DNA from: Phoronis australis
Lineage: Eukaryota > Phoronida > Phoronidae
Length of the DNA stretch: 64,000 bases
Assembly: GCA_002633005.1 (NCBI GenBank)
Contig: NMRA01000704.1
Location: forward strand, 130,902-194,901
Direction: 5' to 3'
Position numbers and translations under genes: made by a program. Every line of letters starts with the position of its first letter. Position 1 is the stretch's first letter. Below, piece by piece: positions 1 to 13,200 of the stretch. The notes beneath the pieces were generated by a model. That model saw only the letters and a list, made by a program, of their open reading frames with translations. It was not told the origin of the DNA and searched no databases.

Positions 1-1148
1 TGTGAATCTTGAATACTACCAGTGACCTAAATTAATATCTCTATTTGTAAACCACTGTCGGCTGGAGTTGAAACTAAATGAGGAATGAGAGCCCGCATTT
101 CGCCGTTAATTTCTATCAAAACACTTTTGTCACTTGGATTATGCAGAATAACCAGAATTCAAACAAGATAGCAAATGTAATTTCAAATGGTGTACATGTG
201 GATATGGGTATTATGCACTTATTCCATATTCAATACGGCCTCACAATACGCCGTGAAATACAGGAGACTGGAACTAAACCGTATACAATGAAAGAGACCT
301 TATTTCGCGGCCGGTGTGCAGTCTCCTTGTGAAGTAAAGTTGCGTGTAAGATGGTAAATTTGACTGGGCTCGTTCATTTGAGTTACCTAAAACACTGATC
401 CAAGGCGTTGTTCCTACGAAAGCAGTTTTACTGCTCTAAAATTATAAATTTTCAACGAAGATTTATCGCTGAAAATTCCGACGAAAGGTGATTAGGCGAC
501 TATTTTTTGGCCTCCCTAATTTTAATCTGGGTTATAATAAATAGGCCAGTTGCCTAAATAACGTCCCCAGCAAACTCAGGCAAAAAAATCTAATTCAAAT
601 CAAATGAAAACGTTTTCTTATGGATGCATAGCACATATACACTGAGAACTAAGAAATTCACAGAAAATTTCGACCTGATATCGAGTATGTGTTCTTTTAC
701 TGACACAGTCGTCTACTCGCACGGTTTCTCGACTCTCCTTCACCAAATCCTGTTGCCTGTCGAAGTCTCCAAAAATGTAAACTCCTGCGACATGTTGCTG
801 TGCTGCATTCATATTCTTAACATTTGTTGGAGATCGCTGTCTTGTCTTTTTAGTTATTCCGTGAAAGAGACAAACATCGATCGAAGAATTCTGGAGAAAC
901 CAAGCCGCTTTCTGTGGGAAGCCGGCTGATAAGGTAAATTAGTCACCAGGTAGAACGGCTTCAGCAATCAGGTTTCTCCAAACGTTAAAGGACCTTTTTG
1001 TGACAGATATACAGTACGAATAGTACTGTCAGTGTATCCGTATTATTTGAAACGTTACTACTGCTAAAGATTGACGATGGGGTCATATTAACAATGAAAT
1101 AGAAAAATACTAAAACCAACAAACACAGTGAGTGTCGCTATTTGCACT
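1..1148. other. no gene recognised
   Basis: I see only short open frames with no recognisable domain. A minus-strand frame at 618-812 is open for 64 codons and has mixed composition, but I could neither assign it nor place convincing splice sites on both sides. No repeat from elsewhere in the window was recognised here. Confidence 0.5.
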
Positions 1149-1159
1149 TTATGAAAGAT

Positions 1160-1430
1160 ACCTACAAGAATGCAAACTGCTGGGAAAACAATCGCACATA
1201 GGTAGTCGCTTCTCGGCTGACAAGTTGATTTGTTCGGCTGAAGCAGGCAACTGACATTCAAACAGTTGTTGTATTTCATACTCTGTGGGTGCAAAAGGCC
1301 TGTAGACGTGGTCAACAAAAAGTCCCGAACTCGAAGCAATTACATAAAGTCCCGAAACTATCATACCAATGTAAAGCGTTCGTTTTCTTCTCCATGCAAG
1401 TAGTAAAAATCGACAAAGCTGTTTCTTCAT
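1160..1430 (-). CDS. possible first exon of a type II membrane protein
   Basis: From the Met at 1430 the frame encodes a short basic cytosolic tail (K and R clusters in residues 2-18). A hydrophobic stretch of about 20 residues follows (roughly residues 20-40), then a polar stem-like segment. That layout is typical of Golgi type II enzymes such as glycosyltransferases and sulfotransferases, but no catalytic domain is present. The frame ends at a TAA just after a weak AG/GTATCT donor near 1160. If this is a real exon, the catalytic part should lie further left on the minus strand, and I could not find it. A chance open frame is a serious alternative. Confidence 0.22.
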
Positions 1431-1448
1431 CCTGAAACTAAAGAACAA

Positions 1449-2879
1449 TTCACGGTGCTGTTATACGACTCGAACCCGGTGCCAAGCATTTCTAAGATGT
1501 AATTTCCGCTTCTTTACAGCCAAAAACGCCATAAAGGAACTTGGCCAAGAATCAACCTTGTTAAAATTTATACCAAATGATGATTTCTCAACATGTAATC
1601 AACTGTTTTCAAAAATAATTAAATATAAGGCTCTCAAAATGATGTTTGCATTTCTCGCAGTGCACCATCATTATGATGGTCACCACCACGCCAATGAACT
1701 TTTTTATGCCAGTAAACAACACAAACGCTGTACATTCAGGACTGTTATTTACAAAATTTTATGTCTTTCGGTCGATGACACATGTTCGCTGCCCAAACTG
1801 GTGAAAATAAAGGAAATGTTTATCAAATCTGAGAGAGTCGAGAAGAAACAACGTGAACAAAAAAAACTGGTGGACAGTCATCGGTGACCAAATTTTGCAT
1901 AACCGGGAATGTGACGGGGGGGTGCACGAAATTAGCCACTGAGCATTAGTAGCATGCTGTATGTGGTGACCAACGAGCGGAGACTATGAAATCGGTATCT
2001 GGAGACTTACAAGCGACCACTAGATTTGGTGACAGAAACAGGAACCCAGTGGAACAGGCATTAGTAGAGCACATTTCTTACACTTTACCCCTCGGCGTCA
2101 TGATCCAAATTTACTACTGGCAAAAAAGCGAACCACTGACGTCGAAGCCTCAATAAGAATTTGCACAAACGTCTCCATCATAGAAAAAGTTGTACTTAAC
2201 AAAAATCCTGTGAGTGTTAGACGCTTAGGTTAATGCCAACTCGCCAAATGCGACTTAGCGAAAATGCCAGGTGGCCAAATAAAATCTGAAGTCGCCAAAA
2301 CTGAGATATATATATTAAAAATTACGCATATACACCATTCTCTAGGTACATGTATATTGCGGTATACATTACTTGAAAACCCAAGGCTGCCGGGATCGCC
2401 TCATGTCGACTATCTTATCACAACGTTTACCCGAGTTCATAATTCATTCACATGCATTTCTAAGTTATATTATTGGTTTGTTCACCCCAACTCAGTCTGT
2501 ATTCTTGAAAAGAGAACGCAGACAATAGGAAATACTGGAGGCCCGATTTTTGCTGAACAATTCCGACTCCCGCCTGTTTACTTCCTGTTGCAATTTAAGC
2601 TCGTGTTTGATATGTGTTGACTGGGGCTGGCAAATGCACCGAATTCACGAAATAACTTGAACAATTGTGAACCACAGGTGTTAAATCTCAGAAGTTTTTA
2701 GTAATTTAAAGTTCGGAAGCCATCACAAATTTTGAAGCGAATTTCGGTTGAATTAACGTCTGACCTTTGAACTCGCAGCGGCGACTTTATGGCCACTTGA
2801 GATTTTCCTAGGTACCCAAACAAAATCTGACGCCGCACTGGCGAGCTACAGGTCGCCAAATTGAGCACTGCATATGGGA
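1449..2879. other. no gene recognised
   Basis: Unassigned sequence. It contains a loose cluster of CGCCAAA-like words around 2,240-2,300 and 2,820-2,860 that may be decayed repeat ends. Open frames at 1558-1887 and 2264-2620 have no recognisable domain. Confidence 0.45.
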
Positions 2880-3695
2880 TAGCCTTGGTACAAAGCTGTA
2901 TATAAATATACAGCCAAAACTGTATATACATGTAAATATACAGCCAAAGCTGAATATAAATATACAGCTTTGCACCAATGTGGGTAAAAAAGTGGTAAGA
3001 TAAAATCCGACACAAAGTTAGTGTCATTAAAAACTACAGTCTTCCTTGAGTAAACTAAATTATTTAACGGTGTTGGAAAAAAGGTGTCCTACCGTTATTC
3101 TGCTGCTAAAGTTGTGGAGCGATCTTAAGCAATGGCTTTAGGCGCCATGAAATATTGCGTCACCTATTGGCCAGTTTCTTTTTTCGCCGATTCTTCCATC
3201 AACTGTTGTTCTTTCACGACGTTGCGTGCACGTGACAACAAATTATCGGAATTGGTTTCACTTCATTATCAGTTTTTAGAATTTTGATACCGAAAAACCG
3301 AATTTCAGAAGAAATTTTTGTGCTGCCAAGTTATCATCATCTCTCGAGATATGTCACAAAGTTTAGGAAATGGCGCGTGCGCGTGACACGAGCGTACTGC
3401 TTTCAAACGACGACATACTTTTCATTGTTAGAAAAGGCGGAGGAAATGACGTTTATTGCATTGTTTTCCACTTACGCGCTGTAACGGGCAACGTGAGTGT
3501 CGGTTGATTCCCAGCTTTTGCATGCACCCCGTCCGGTCTTTAGATTTACATGTTGATACAAGTTTCACGGCGAGGTGACGAGCAGAACTACACTGGCTGT
3601 GTGCAATTTCGGGGTCTACGGATGAAATACACAGAGTGGTACCTAGCTGTATGTTGACGACAATCTTTATACAGCTAGCTGGCTGGCTACATATG
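2880..3695 (+). repeat. dispersed repeat family A, copy 1
   Basis: This block aligns along its length with 20,595-21,380 (same strand) and with the reverse complement of 29,640-30,170 and 10,030-10,260. It starts at a GCCTTGGTACAAAGCTGTATA motif followed by several ATATACAGC/GCTGTATA words that can fold on each other. It ends near an ATACAGCTAGCTGGCTGG word that also occurs at 29,130. Shared internal landmarks include a CTCTCGAGA word after ATCATC, a block reading GACACGAGCGT(G/A)CTG, and GGTGACGAGCA. No transposase is visible, so a non-autonomous DNA element is the likeliest nature. Open frames inside it (for example 3428-3835 minus) are not genes. Confidence 0.75.
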
Positions 3696-4500
3696 GGATT
3701 AACTGAATATTCAAAAAGGTGTGAACATACCTGTGACGGCGAAGGACCATCATTTACGTTTCTTCGTTTCCTATTGAAAAGTATTTGATGAATTTGAGCG
3801 AATTTCAGACACAGATAGTAAGTAGAAGTATACACATAGTGTACCTATTTATCGGACGGACCCTAAATATCGGACATTTCATAAAATCTTACTTGAAGCA
3901 TAATCTGTGAATTAAACGACACCAATTTTTGTTCTGCTGAAATGAATTCAATGTCCGACACTGTCTCGTTTTTTACAGCGTTGCCTCGTTTTGATTTCAC
4001 CGAGAGAGGGTGCAATTTAAACCCCCCATTTTTTCATTTGTTTTTCAGCTCAAGTCAAACCCCGACCGCGCACGTGCGGATGTCATATCAAGAAGCCAAA
4101 GAGATACTAAAAACTGCAGTGAGTTTGCACGTGCTTTAGCCGTCTGCACTGATTCATCGAAACGACTTGGCGCCGTCATCAGATTTCATTTTAGGGATAA
4201 TTTTGTTGCGAATGGACCTGTGTTCTAGCAGCATATTTGTCAAAACACTTCAGCTGAAATTTGGCTACAAGGTGCCCGCGGCCATTACGTAGTCAGTTTT
4301 CCGCGGTGTGGCGTATGGGGAAACATGGTGTCCGATATTTAGGTTCTCTGAAGGTTTGCTAGTTGTTTTTTAAAGACCAGTCAGAACATAAATGTGGCCT
4401 TCGGTGACAAGATATAGTAACAGAACAATTCTATAAACGTAAGCCTTTATTTCAGCAAAGAATTTACAACAAACCGTAGTATTTTCAATTATATATCATG
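3696..4500. other. no gene recognised
   Basis: Two overlapping plus-strand frames at 3942-4228 have no recognisable domain. Nothing else is supportable. Confidence 0.4.
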
Positions 4501-4501
4501 C

Positions 4502-4615
4502 GCTCACCCAGGGGGGCTCGGGGGGCTCGAGCGAGCACCCCCATTTGGCGAAGTGGGCAAAAAGGTCCGCCTGTGAGAAAAAAAGTCCGAGAAAATGAGA
4601 CAAAACGTTCGATAA
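4502..4615 (+). repeat. dispersed repeat family B, copy 1
   Basis: The block begins CTCACCCAGGGGGGCTCG, passes through TTTGGCGAAGTGGGCAAAAA and ends with AAAAGTCCGAGAAAATGAGACAAAA. The same order of words occurs at 6,655-6,760 and 60,520-60,660 on this strand, and on the opposite strand at 19,975-20,105. Shorter relatives of the G-rich end occur at 8,245-8,300 and 15,350-15,385. It is probably one end of a transposable element. Confidence 0.7.
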
Positions 4616-6654
4616 TTAGGTCACTTGGTTGTAGCCTATGTTTAATTCCTTACGTGTGAACTTGAGATCGCTAAAGAACATGGCAATGCATCTTATTTAA
4701 ATCAATTGAGCAAAAGACGACAACGTCCATACAAGTAATTTAATGTAATTAAAATGATTCTATCACCTCAATAGAGACACTAAACAGTTTTCACTTGCTC
4801 AGACGGCAACCGTCTCACCTTCAAATCGTAGTATGGACGTTCTAAAGAGAAAGCGACCTAGTCATTCTCGATCTAGATCAAGCAGGGCAGAATCTTTCAA
4901 GTCAAGCTGTGGTTCGATGACAGGCCTTCTCAACAAGACAGTCTCTGGTTACAGAATGACACTTGAATTTCGCCATATTTACCTACAGTGTTGCAACCAA
5001 AGAGATAAATAGATAGATACGACACGACTATATATACTCGCAAGCCAGACAGCACGTGACACGCGGTCCGCCATATTGATGATGAACGCTATCTAAACAA
5101 AAGCACGGTGACCTTATGGAAGCCGGAGAATTTTCTGAATAAAATTTGAAATTTCAAATACTAACGAGGTTTTAAAATATTGGTAACATTAGGCAATGTA
5201 AACGTTTGACCCACGCATTGCTTAAACGGTCATAAAAGCCATTGCAAAGACAAAATTCCTAATCACTGTGACTGAAATTCTCACGGGGTGCTGCTAGAGC
5301 CTGGGAGGTTTTGCCGGCTCAGTCGAAAAGACAATCACTGAAATGCATAAAGTTTAGAAACTGATATTATACAGTGATTAACCTTTTTATCGTTATAACT
5401 ATATCAGTAGTACTTATTTTTCAGTTGTTTATAAACCGACAAGACGATCAGCTGTCAAGCGGGCCGCTCTCTGGCGCTCCATTACATCACTGCATTCTCA
5501 AAGTTTTTAGTGTGGGTCTAAAAATTCTTTGACCCGATGACAGTTGATTTATTCTAACAAAAATATTTGAGGCATGCGTTCGTGTGAAACACTTTAACAC
5601 TAAGAAGAAAAAATTCATAGAAACCCATAGAAATCGATGAGCATACAAACAGCAGTAGGCATATGCGTGTACATGTGAAGCCGTGTCATTGTATGCAGCA
5701 ATTGACTAATGGAACTGTACCTGTTGAGGTACATGTGCACATTCGGAATTGAGGGCATAGGCCAGTTGGAATAAAAGTTGGGAGCAAAATTTTGCAAAAC
5801 GATAGAGTTATAGAAAATGATTGGGCGGCCGAAACCGGAGGTCGGTGTATGCATTTGTACAGACCCAATTTTCCGAAAGAAGATTGGAATTGTCTACTTC
5901 AGGTTATACCAAGGAATAATAATTACATTGATATGCAGACGTTTTTTTTCCAAAAATAAAACGCATGTAAGGGGTGCTGAGGTGTCTCAGGAAAAATTAC
6001 TTCAGTAATACACTACTTTTCTTTAACTATCTAGTATTACTTGCTCTAGTATCTAATTCTTCTTAGCTTGGTGGACTGGTAAATTTTAGAGTTTGAAACG
6101 ACATGGTCTCACAGTTCAAACAGTTGTCATAGTCTCTGTTGTAAAACAACACGAGCTACAGTTTTAAAAAGGCGTTCGCATTATTAATCTTTACCAATAT
6201 TAATTTTTACACCAATCAATGTACCCCTTTTATCAGACCATGATGTGCGGAATCTCAGATTTTTTTCTATCAATAACAAGCACACTTCAATCTGATGGTC
6301 ATCCAGAACGAGATGGACAACAAAAATGTTCACACAGAAACAACACAATAAAGTTTTGAATTATTTCAAAACATATTTATTTCAAATTATTACCATCACG
6401 CAGTAAAATCACACAATGACAGTAAAAGGGGGAACGTCTAGCTGGTACAGAGTTACTGTACCGTACTGGTACATGCACTTCACTTCAGCAAATGTCAGAT
6501 TTCAACCAACTCTGATTAAATCCCTCATATCAGTTGGATCCGACATTTACTGGCACACAACTATGTTACTAGTACATATATATTGACATCACCCCGCCAC
6601 AAAATAAATATGACAAAACTCAATGCTCATAAACTCTATTTGCCCTGTCCTACA
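4616..6654. other. no gene recognised
   Basis: AT-rich non-coding sequence with short frames only. Around 5,050-5,075 there is a GCCATATTG word of the kind seen in several other non-coding blocks here. Confidence 0.4.
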
Positions 6655-6760
6655 CATGCGCACCCAGGGAGGGGGCGGGGGGGCTCGAATGAGCGAAGTG
6701 GCAAAAGGGTTCGCTTCAGAGAAACAAAAAGTCCGAGAAAACGAGACGAAAGTCCACTAA
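6655..6760 (+). repeat. dispersed repeat family B, copy 2
   Basis: Starts GCGCACCCAGGGAGGGGGCG and runs through GAGCGAAGTGGCAAAAGGG to AAAAAGTCCGAGAAAACGAGAC. Word order and spacing match the copy at 4,502. The open frame at 6583-6918 that crosses it is fortuitous. The sequence just downstream (about 6,815-6,900) also has a relative at 33,140-33,190. Confidence 0.7.
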
Positions 6761-8244
6761 AAAGGCGCAAACGCGCAATTCACAGCTCTGAACGCGGTAC
6801 CCCGTTTTTAAGGAGAATGCCACCAGACTTAATTAGTCTTTTTTACCGTCTTAATCGGTCTATATTCACATCGCCTCTTTGTCGATCGACCTCACCTTGC
6901 CGAGAGGTGTCGCGTTAACCTGTGAGGAAGGTGAGAAACGACGCAGCGACGTCAGTGGTTCATCTGCAATACGTTCCGTTGCCTGTGCGTGTTCATGGCG
7001 CCTCTCTAGTATTTCTTGGTTAGTGTATTCCAGTTCGAACTGTGAAACCTAACGATCCGACACGGGAAGTATTCGTCGGATGAGCTCTTGATTAAGTCGG
7101 GATTGGCGCCGGGCGAGTTGAGTGTTCTGTTTCAAAATGAATTATTCTCACCCTAACCAATGCTTATATAAAACTGAAAGGCAGTCTGTCTCATTAGATA
7201 CAATTTGTAATGCCTTTGTAGTATTCGTGAGTGCAAATGTTGAGAAGCCAGCAATGAATAAACCACTGCGTTACCGACTTTTGATGCCGGCATTAAAGGT
7301 AAGTGACAGGGCAACGAGGCCATGTGAGCGCATGCTAATTCAGTGCTTGATGACAGAAAACTGTTGAGAAACAATTACTCGATTTTATATGCTATGGTTA
7401 CATGTTAGGGGAATCTTTATTTAAAATACAAATACATTATTCAAAACATTGTTACTGTACAGTCTTTGCCCTGACGGTCTGTGGAAGGGGACCCGACATC
7501 GCGACCCCCGACAAGTAAGTAGATTTTCAGTATCGTGGCTAATTCACATAAATAATTACGTGCACATTAATTCTTTGGCTCACTAGCTCACTATTATAGT
7601 CTTTTCGTGACTGGAGGTTTAGTTTCCAACTCAAGCTGGTTTATGTTCGTGGCAGTCCCGGCGGCCGCGGTGGGCCCTGATCGGGTTCCGAACCACTGGC
7701 CTGGATAACAAACGTTTTGAATGTTTAGAACTCAAAAAATCAAAAGTCTGAACAACACAGATCTAGATTCTCCTGCCTGTATTTCACGGAAGAATACTTA
7801 GAATTTATCCAGGCTCCGAACAGACCCCAAACTCCTGCTACGGACATTGGTAACTTGGTCTGCCGAACTTTGTAGGCTACGGTGTGTCCATATACCAATA
7901 AATCCGTAACAGCGAAGTAAAACAACACGTTTTTATAAGAACTCGGTGTATTTTTAAGGGTTTTACATCGATGTTTGATGATTTATAGGTGTTAAACTAT
8001 GAATTCAAGCAATAAGCTGACACCAGTAACCTGTGTTGTGAACTGCTGAACTGAGTGGGTGTGAAACCAACGGCGTCAATGGATAATTTCAACACATCCG
8101 TCTTCCGTCAGGTGTCAGGTAACGCAACCGAACGTGTCGTTATCGAGTAGAACTACTCGATCTAAATTGATACAAAATAGGTTGTTTTTTGGGTGGCATT
8201 CTCCTTTAAGTCCTCCGGCTTTTTTGTTAGTAAAAGGTACACAT
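6761..8244. other. no gene recognised
   Basis: Only short or antisense-overlapping open frames (for example 7122-7367 plus against 7153-7374 minus) with no domain signal. No RNA gene recognised. Confidence 0.4.
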
Positions 8245-8300
8245 CGTCAGAAATTCGAGCCCCCCAAATTAAACGCTGGGTGCGCGTATGCTACATACCC
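8245..8300 (-). repeat. family B end fragment
   Basis: Read on the minus strand, the block contains GCATACGCGCACCCAG followed by a TTTGGGGGGCTCGAA word, the same arrangement as the G-rich end of family B. The plus-strand open frame 8134-8532 runs through it and is therefore unlikely to be a gene. Confidence 0.5.
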
Positions 8301-8899
8301 AGGCATGAATACACTGTTAGTATCACAAGACCATAAACAGGACAGAAAACGAAAATTATGGTTTTCCTCAAGTAAGACAGTTGCAGATTTTAATAGCTTG
8401 CCACGCTACATAAATTTGTCCCATCTCTTGAAATCTACAGAAACAACCCATCTACGCAACAATATAACATTGTGGGGTGTAGCATTCTTAGGAATCCTGT
8501 CCTTCGATCCTGCTTTATTGCTAATAACCTAGCTATATTAATAATACTTCGAATTGGTGTCCACAGTGTAAAAATGTACAACTATTAATATTGAAGTCAC
8601 TTTTTGTGTTTCTTTGTTGCTAGAAAACAACAGATATCTTGGTCACTAAACCCTTAAAGACATGTCGGACTAAGTCAAGTAAAAGACCATGAAACATCGA
8701 CTTAAGTATGTATTCTAGGAACCACATGAAGTTAAACAATGTTGTTTCTTCGATCGGATTCTCACCCACAAAATCATTTTATTTCAGTTTCAATTTTTAA
8801 ACCTCGAAGCTATGAGTTTTTACTAAAAATCCCGTGTTATCAACATTGGTCTCTAGATACTACACAGTACACGCGCATCTGGATTAACATGGTTCATCA

Positions 8900-8975
8900 G
8901 CAAGATGGCGGACCACTCCGCTCAACGAAAACCACGTGACGTCAACTCTAGCGATTTATCTCATTGGCTGCAACA
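8900..8975 (+). promoter_or_regulatory. promoter-like motif cluster
   Basis: Within 75 bases there is an AAGATGGCGGA word (YY1-type, 8,902-8,912), a CACGTG E-box at 8,933-8,938 overlapping a perfect TGACGTCA cAMP-response element at 8,937-8,944, and an inverted CCAAT box (ATTGGCTG, about 8,963). These motifs are common together in TATA-less animal promoters. No gene was recognised directly downstream, so function is inferred from motifs alone. Confidence 0.3.
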
Positions 8976-10029
8976 TCCGTCAAGCAGTTCTCTGGCCACG
9001 TTTTCGCGCCATTGATGTTTCTTGTGTTATCTGTTACTGCGTTGCTTTTCATTTTTTCTCGAATGCGTTAACTGCATTCCACCTTCCAATGCCAGCAAAG
9101 TTTTACTGCTGTAGGCCTAGTGTCACGGCGGGCTATCGAAAACTAGGTCAATCCTACGATGTGTTAGTCTACTTCCGACAGAGAGGACGAGTCGAATTAG
9201 GGATGACGAAATAGAACTTTAGCGACAAAAAAGCGAGATGAGGTTTTCTCACATTTCTATTCCCTACTTACACGGAAGTGTGTCGCTAGTGTCGCGAGCT
9301 TGCGAAACCGAGGCTGGACGTTCCACTTGCATTTCCATGTCCGAGCTCAGTGAGAGTTCATGGCGGTTGTATTACCACGTTTAGCCATAGACTATAGACA
9401 ACAGATTTGTAACTCATCGCCTTTGTAGGAATCTGTGTTGCCATCATTAGACTGAAGCTCTTTTTCAAAATCCATTACGAAAACCGATGCGGTAACTGCA
9501 AATGCATGCGCTCTCATTCATTGTTTCTATCCCAACCCATTACGATTCACTCAGATTGTTAACTTCTTAGTAAATTTACTAAACAATGCGGCATAATAAA
9601 GACGAGTAGCACTATACAATCACCGAATCACTGCTTTACAATGACATTTAAAAATGTACAGCTGTAACCAGATTACGACGGACACATGGTCATTTTAACT
9701 ACACAATTCTTGGAAGGTTTCGCCAGATTAGACGACTGACCCTGAATCCAGCTAGCATTCGCTGGTGGCGACTTGGCGAGCGCCACACACAGGTACAGTG
9801 CAAATGAGTGCAAGACAAGTGAGCAACCCAAAACTTTGAATTAAAGCATCTTCAACTATTTTCCAGTTGTTTTCTGTATTTGTTTGTTAAAAATCGCCAA
9901 TAATAAATGTAACTTATATTAAATTGGCATTGTTCTTTGATTTTTATCGGTAAAACTTGTGCAACTTGTCTGTGGGCAAATTTCAACATTATCTAATACT
10001 CTCAACACGCTATCTCGGTGAATATTTAG
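8976..10029. other. no gene recognised
   Basis: The open frame 8936-9214 has no domain. The rest is AT-rich, unassigned sequence. Confidence 0.4.
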
Positions 10030-10260
10030 TTAATTTAAGATCATTGAAGATGGCATTACAATACTAAGAACTTGCAACGAAATGAAACCAGTTCCGATAA
10101 TTTGTTGTGACATGTACGCAACTTTGTGGAGGAAGAACAGTTGATTGAAGAACTGGGGAAAAAAGAAACTGGCCAATAGGTGACTCAATATTTTACGGTG
10201 ATGAAAGCCAACGCAAAAGATCGCACCAAAAGTTTAGCGGCAGAATAATGGTAAAATGCC
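10030..10260 (-). repeat. dispersed repeat family A, partial copy
   Basis: Matches the part of family A at 29,825-30,010 in the same orientation. Shared words are GAAATGAAACCAGTTC, ATTTGTTGTGACATGTACGCAAC, GAACAACAGTTGATTGAAGA and AAAAGAAACTGGCCAA. Only the middle of the repeat remains. Confidence 0.7.
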
Positions 10261-13200
10261 AATCGGCCATAGCCTCATAGGCCTGTCTAAAATTCCGGTA
10301 GTAAAACAACGTATCACGTAGGAATATTGATCGAAATGTTAAATTGATACATGTTGTATGAACACAAAACACTATAAAGCTATTAAGGTTCTGGGAGTGG
10401 TCTTTCGGTCTCCGGGTGTCCTGTCCGATCCCCAGGGTTCCTGTTTTAAAGGTCGGGGTTCTTGTTTTTCGGGCTAGTTAGCTTTTTTGAGGGAGCAGTA
10501 GTTTGTTTTCGACTCCTGCTCTCTGGTCTTTTAATCGCAAAATCTTATATTAAATTTGCGTCTAGGATTTCTTTTAATGACATGAATCCATTCTTTTCTC
10601 AGTTCAGCATCGCTAAGCAACGTATAAAAAGAAATGGGGTCAGTTCTTTTCTTTTTTGGTCTAGTTGTTGCTTAGTGGCACACAGCAAAACACCATGATC
10701 GGAAACGAGCGATACGCAGAGCCTCACTTTCAAGCAAGGACTTTTAAAGATGGCGTGAATGTGCAAGTAGGGAATATGGCATTATGGCGTTAAGCTGTTA
10801 CAGCACAACATGAATTCGTGTGGATGACCCAAGAATCTTGTAAATATAAGTAGAAAAAGTGAAATGCGAATAGGAAATTAACCTCACTCGTACTATTCGA
10901 ACGGGCTAACTTTGGAACAACATATATAAGAAACGTCTGATTATATTCGTATGAAACTTTTAGATACTTTGTTTTATGCACTGTTCTTCAACACGCTGTT
11001 AAAAATTGTTTTAAAATGTTCCCGTTTTGTGCGAGGGGCTATCAAAATATGTCTTATGATTTTCATGAAAAAATCTAAAACTGCCTAAAGCAAAAACGAA
11101 ATGATATTCTAGAAAATTGTAACAGGGTCTCCAAAATCTCACCCAGAACAATTATACATGTTCACTAGGTATTTTTACGGTTTGTTTGTAAAGATTTTGA
11201 AAATCTGTTGATCTCAAAGAATTTTTCTTTAGTTTCATATTTCAGAAAAAAGATCTGTAAACTGCTCGTCACTTCGTCAATTTTTCTCTCACAAGGCAAA
11301 GCAAATCTTCTTATTTGGTATGGCCAGACATAGACTTAGCATATTTCCCTTATATGGAAACTATGACCTTTGACATATGATCTAAACAAAACGATGTCGA
11401 TTTCAAGTATCAGCCAGTCCGACTTTGAACGCATGCGCGCATATATGTTGGAGACGAAGAAATTAAAACTACATTGAGATGAAAGAGTTTGCATGTATAT
11501 TTCGCCTGTGTTTCATAAATAGTGAATCTGACATTTTTTTCTAAAATTTTTTGCAGTAATCGAAGTGAACAACTCTAACATTAGCATCCCCAAGAAATTC
11601 ATTCGCCACGACCTGTTTAAATGGTATTGTTTCCGTCCCATGCATCTTTAATGTGCAGTTATTGACAAGGGAATGGTGGTCCACAGTTGTCAACATACAT
11701 GTTCTAAAATACAATATAAGAGAGCTCAAAGTGCGACTAGAAAGGTCATCAGAGGCTGCTAGACAGGGTATTATGTACACTAAAATTTGTGGCATAATCT
11801 GGGGTTGTATTGATGAACAGGACCACGAATGTTAAAATTAATGCTACATGTATATTGCAACTATTACGGGGAGGCAAATGAATGAATTTATCAAAAATAT
11901 TCAACATACAGTAATGCAGATATTTAAGCTTACAATTTTGTCCGTTTTGAAGGTAGGACCTTTATGAGCAATAAATTTACTTGAGGGGATGATTCGTACC
12001 AATTTCTTTTTCACTTGAAATGATATACTGTGGTCGCACATGGCAGAACATCATTGCTTAAAGGCAACAATCATTCTGCTGCAGTTAATTAATTGAAGTT
12101 GAATTTACATTGAATTAAGGTTAGCATTAATACTACACCACTTAAATTGAATTGAACGTTAACTCCATTGCATTATTAATGTATTTGGCTTGTGTTCCAT
12201 TGATTTTTGACTTGTGTGATTGTTTGAGCTCTTTGGTACGCCCAAATAAAATTTAAAATGAATATGAATTGAAGACCGTTTAGAATACTTCCTAATTAGC
12301 TTAATTTAACACACTGAATGATTTCAAAAATGACTTGAAATTTATAGTCCACCACTGTGTCGTAAAAGTACTATATGAACATCGAACACTATAATTTTGC
12401 ATCTGTTTTTATGTTATTCATCAAACATTATTTATACGTTGGAGAAATCTTCCAGATCTCAGTTTCTGCAAAGTACCGAAGCACGGTTCTTCAAAATGGG
12501 CTGAGCATAGCGCTTGGCCCCTGAAGCTGATCGCTTGCTCCGCCGTGTGATGCCATACCGACGCACGAACCTGGGAGATTTTAGGGTCTTTTGGAGATGC
12601 AAAACTGAAATATTACCTTCCGATTACCATTGTTGCATCCTTCGTACTTGCAACGTTTCACACTACTCAGTCTAACTCGGTATTTGAGACCACTCGCGTC
12701 TGGTGTAGAACAACACAACTGCGAAGACCAGATCCACTGATGAAGACACACAAAATTTAATTTTTTTAATTTTTGCGTTCAATTCTTGACTAAACTAACA
12801 CAAACTGAAGAAGAAATACTTAAATTATCGCACAAAAATTGCCGGTAATGGAATTGAAGCATTTGTGACCATGGTATGAAGGGTAAACGAATCATCAAGC
12901 GATATTCGGGAAGCACGGTTTCATATAACCAGCGGCGTTCAATTACACTAGTTTTCTTTACACGCACCCATATGTGGCGTACAGGTTGGCCTCTGATATT
13001 TTTTCAGATCTAGTTTTAGGGGGAGTTAGGTTTATATAAGCAAAAGTGACATACAAATAGCGATCAAACATTGAGAAGAGGTATACTTTTTTCACAGGGT
13101 TTTGTGAGCAACGTGAATAAGATGGTGCACGCTACTATTGGGTTACATAGTAAATGATCACAATCTGCTAATCTGTTAATTAAAATACAATGAGTTAACG

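Noticed and set aside
8134-8532. 132-codon plus-strand frame
   Set aside because: It runs through an antisense family B fragment, so it is unlikely to be coding.
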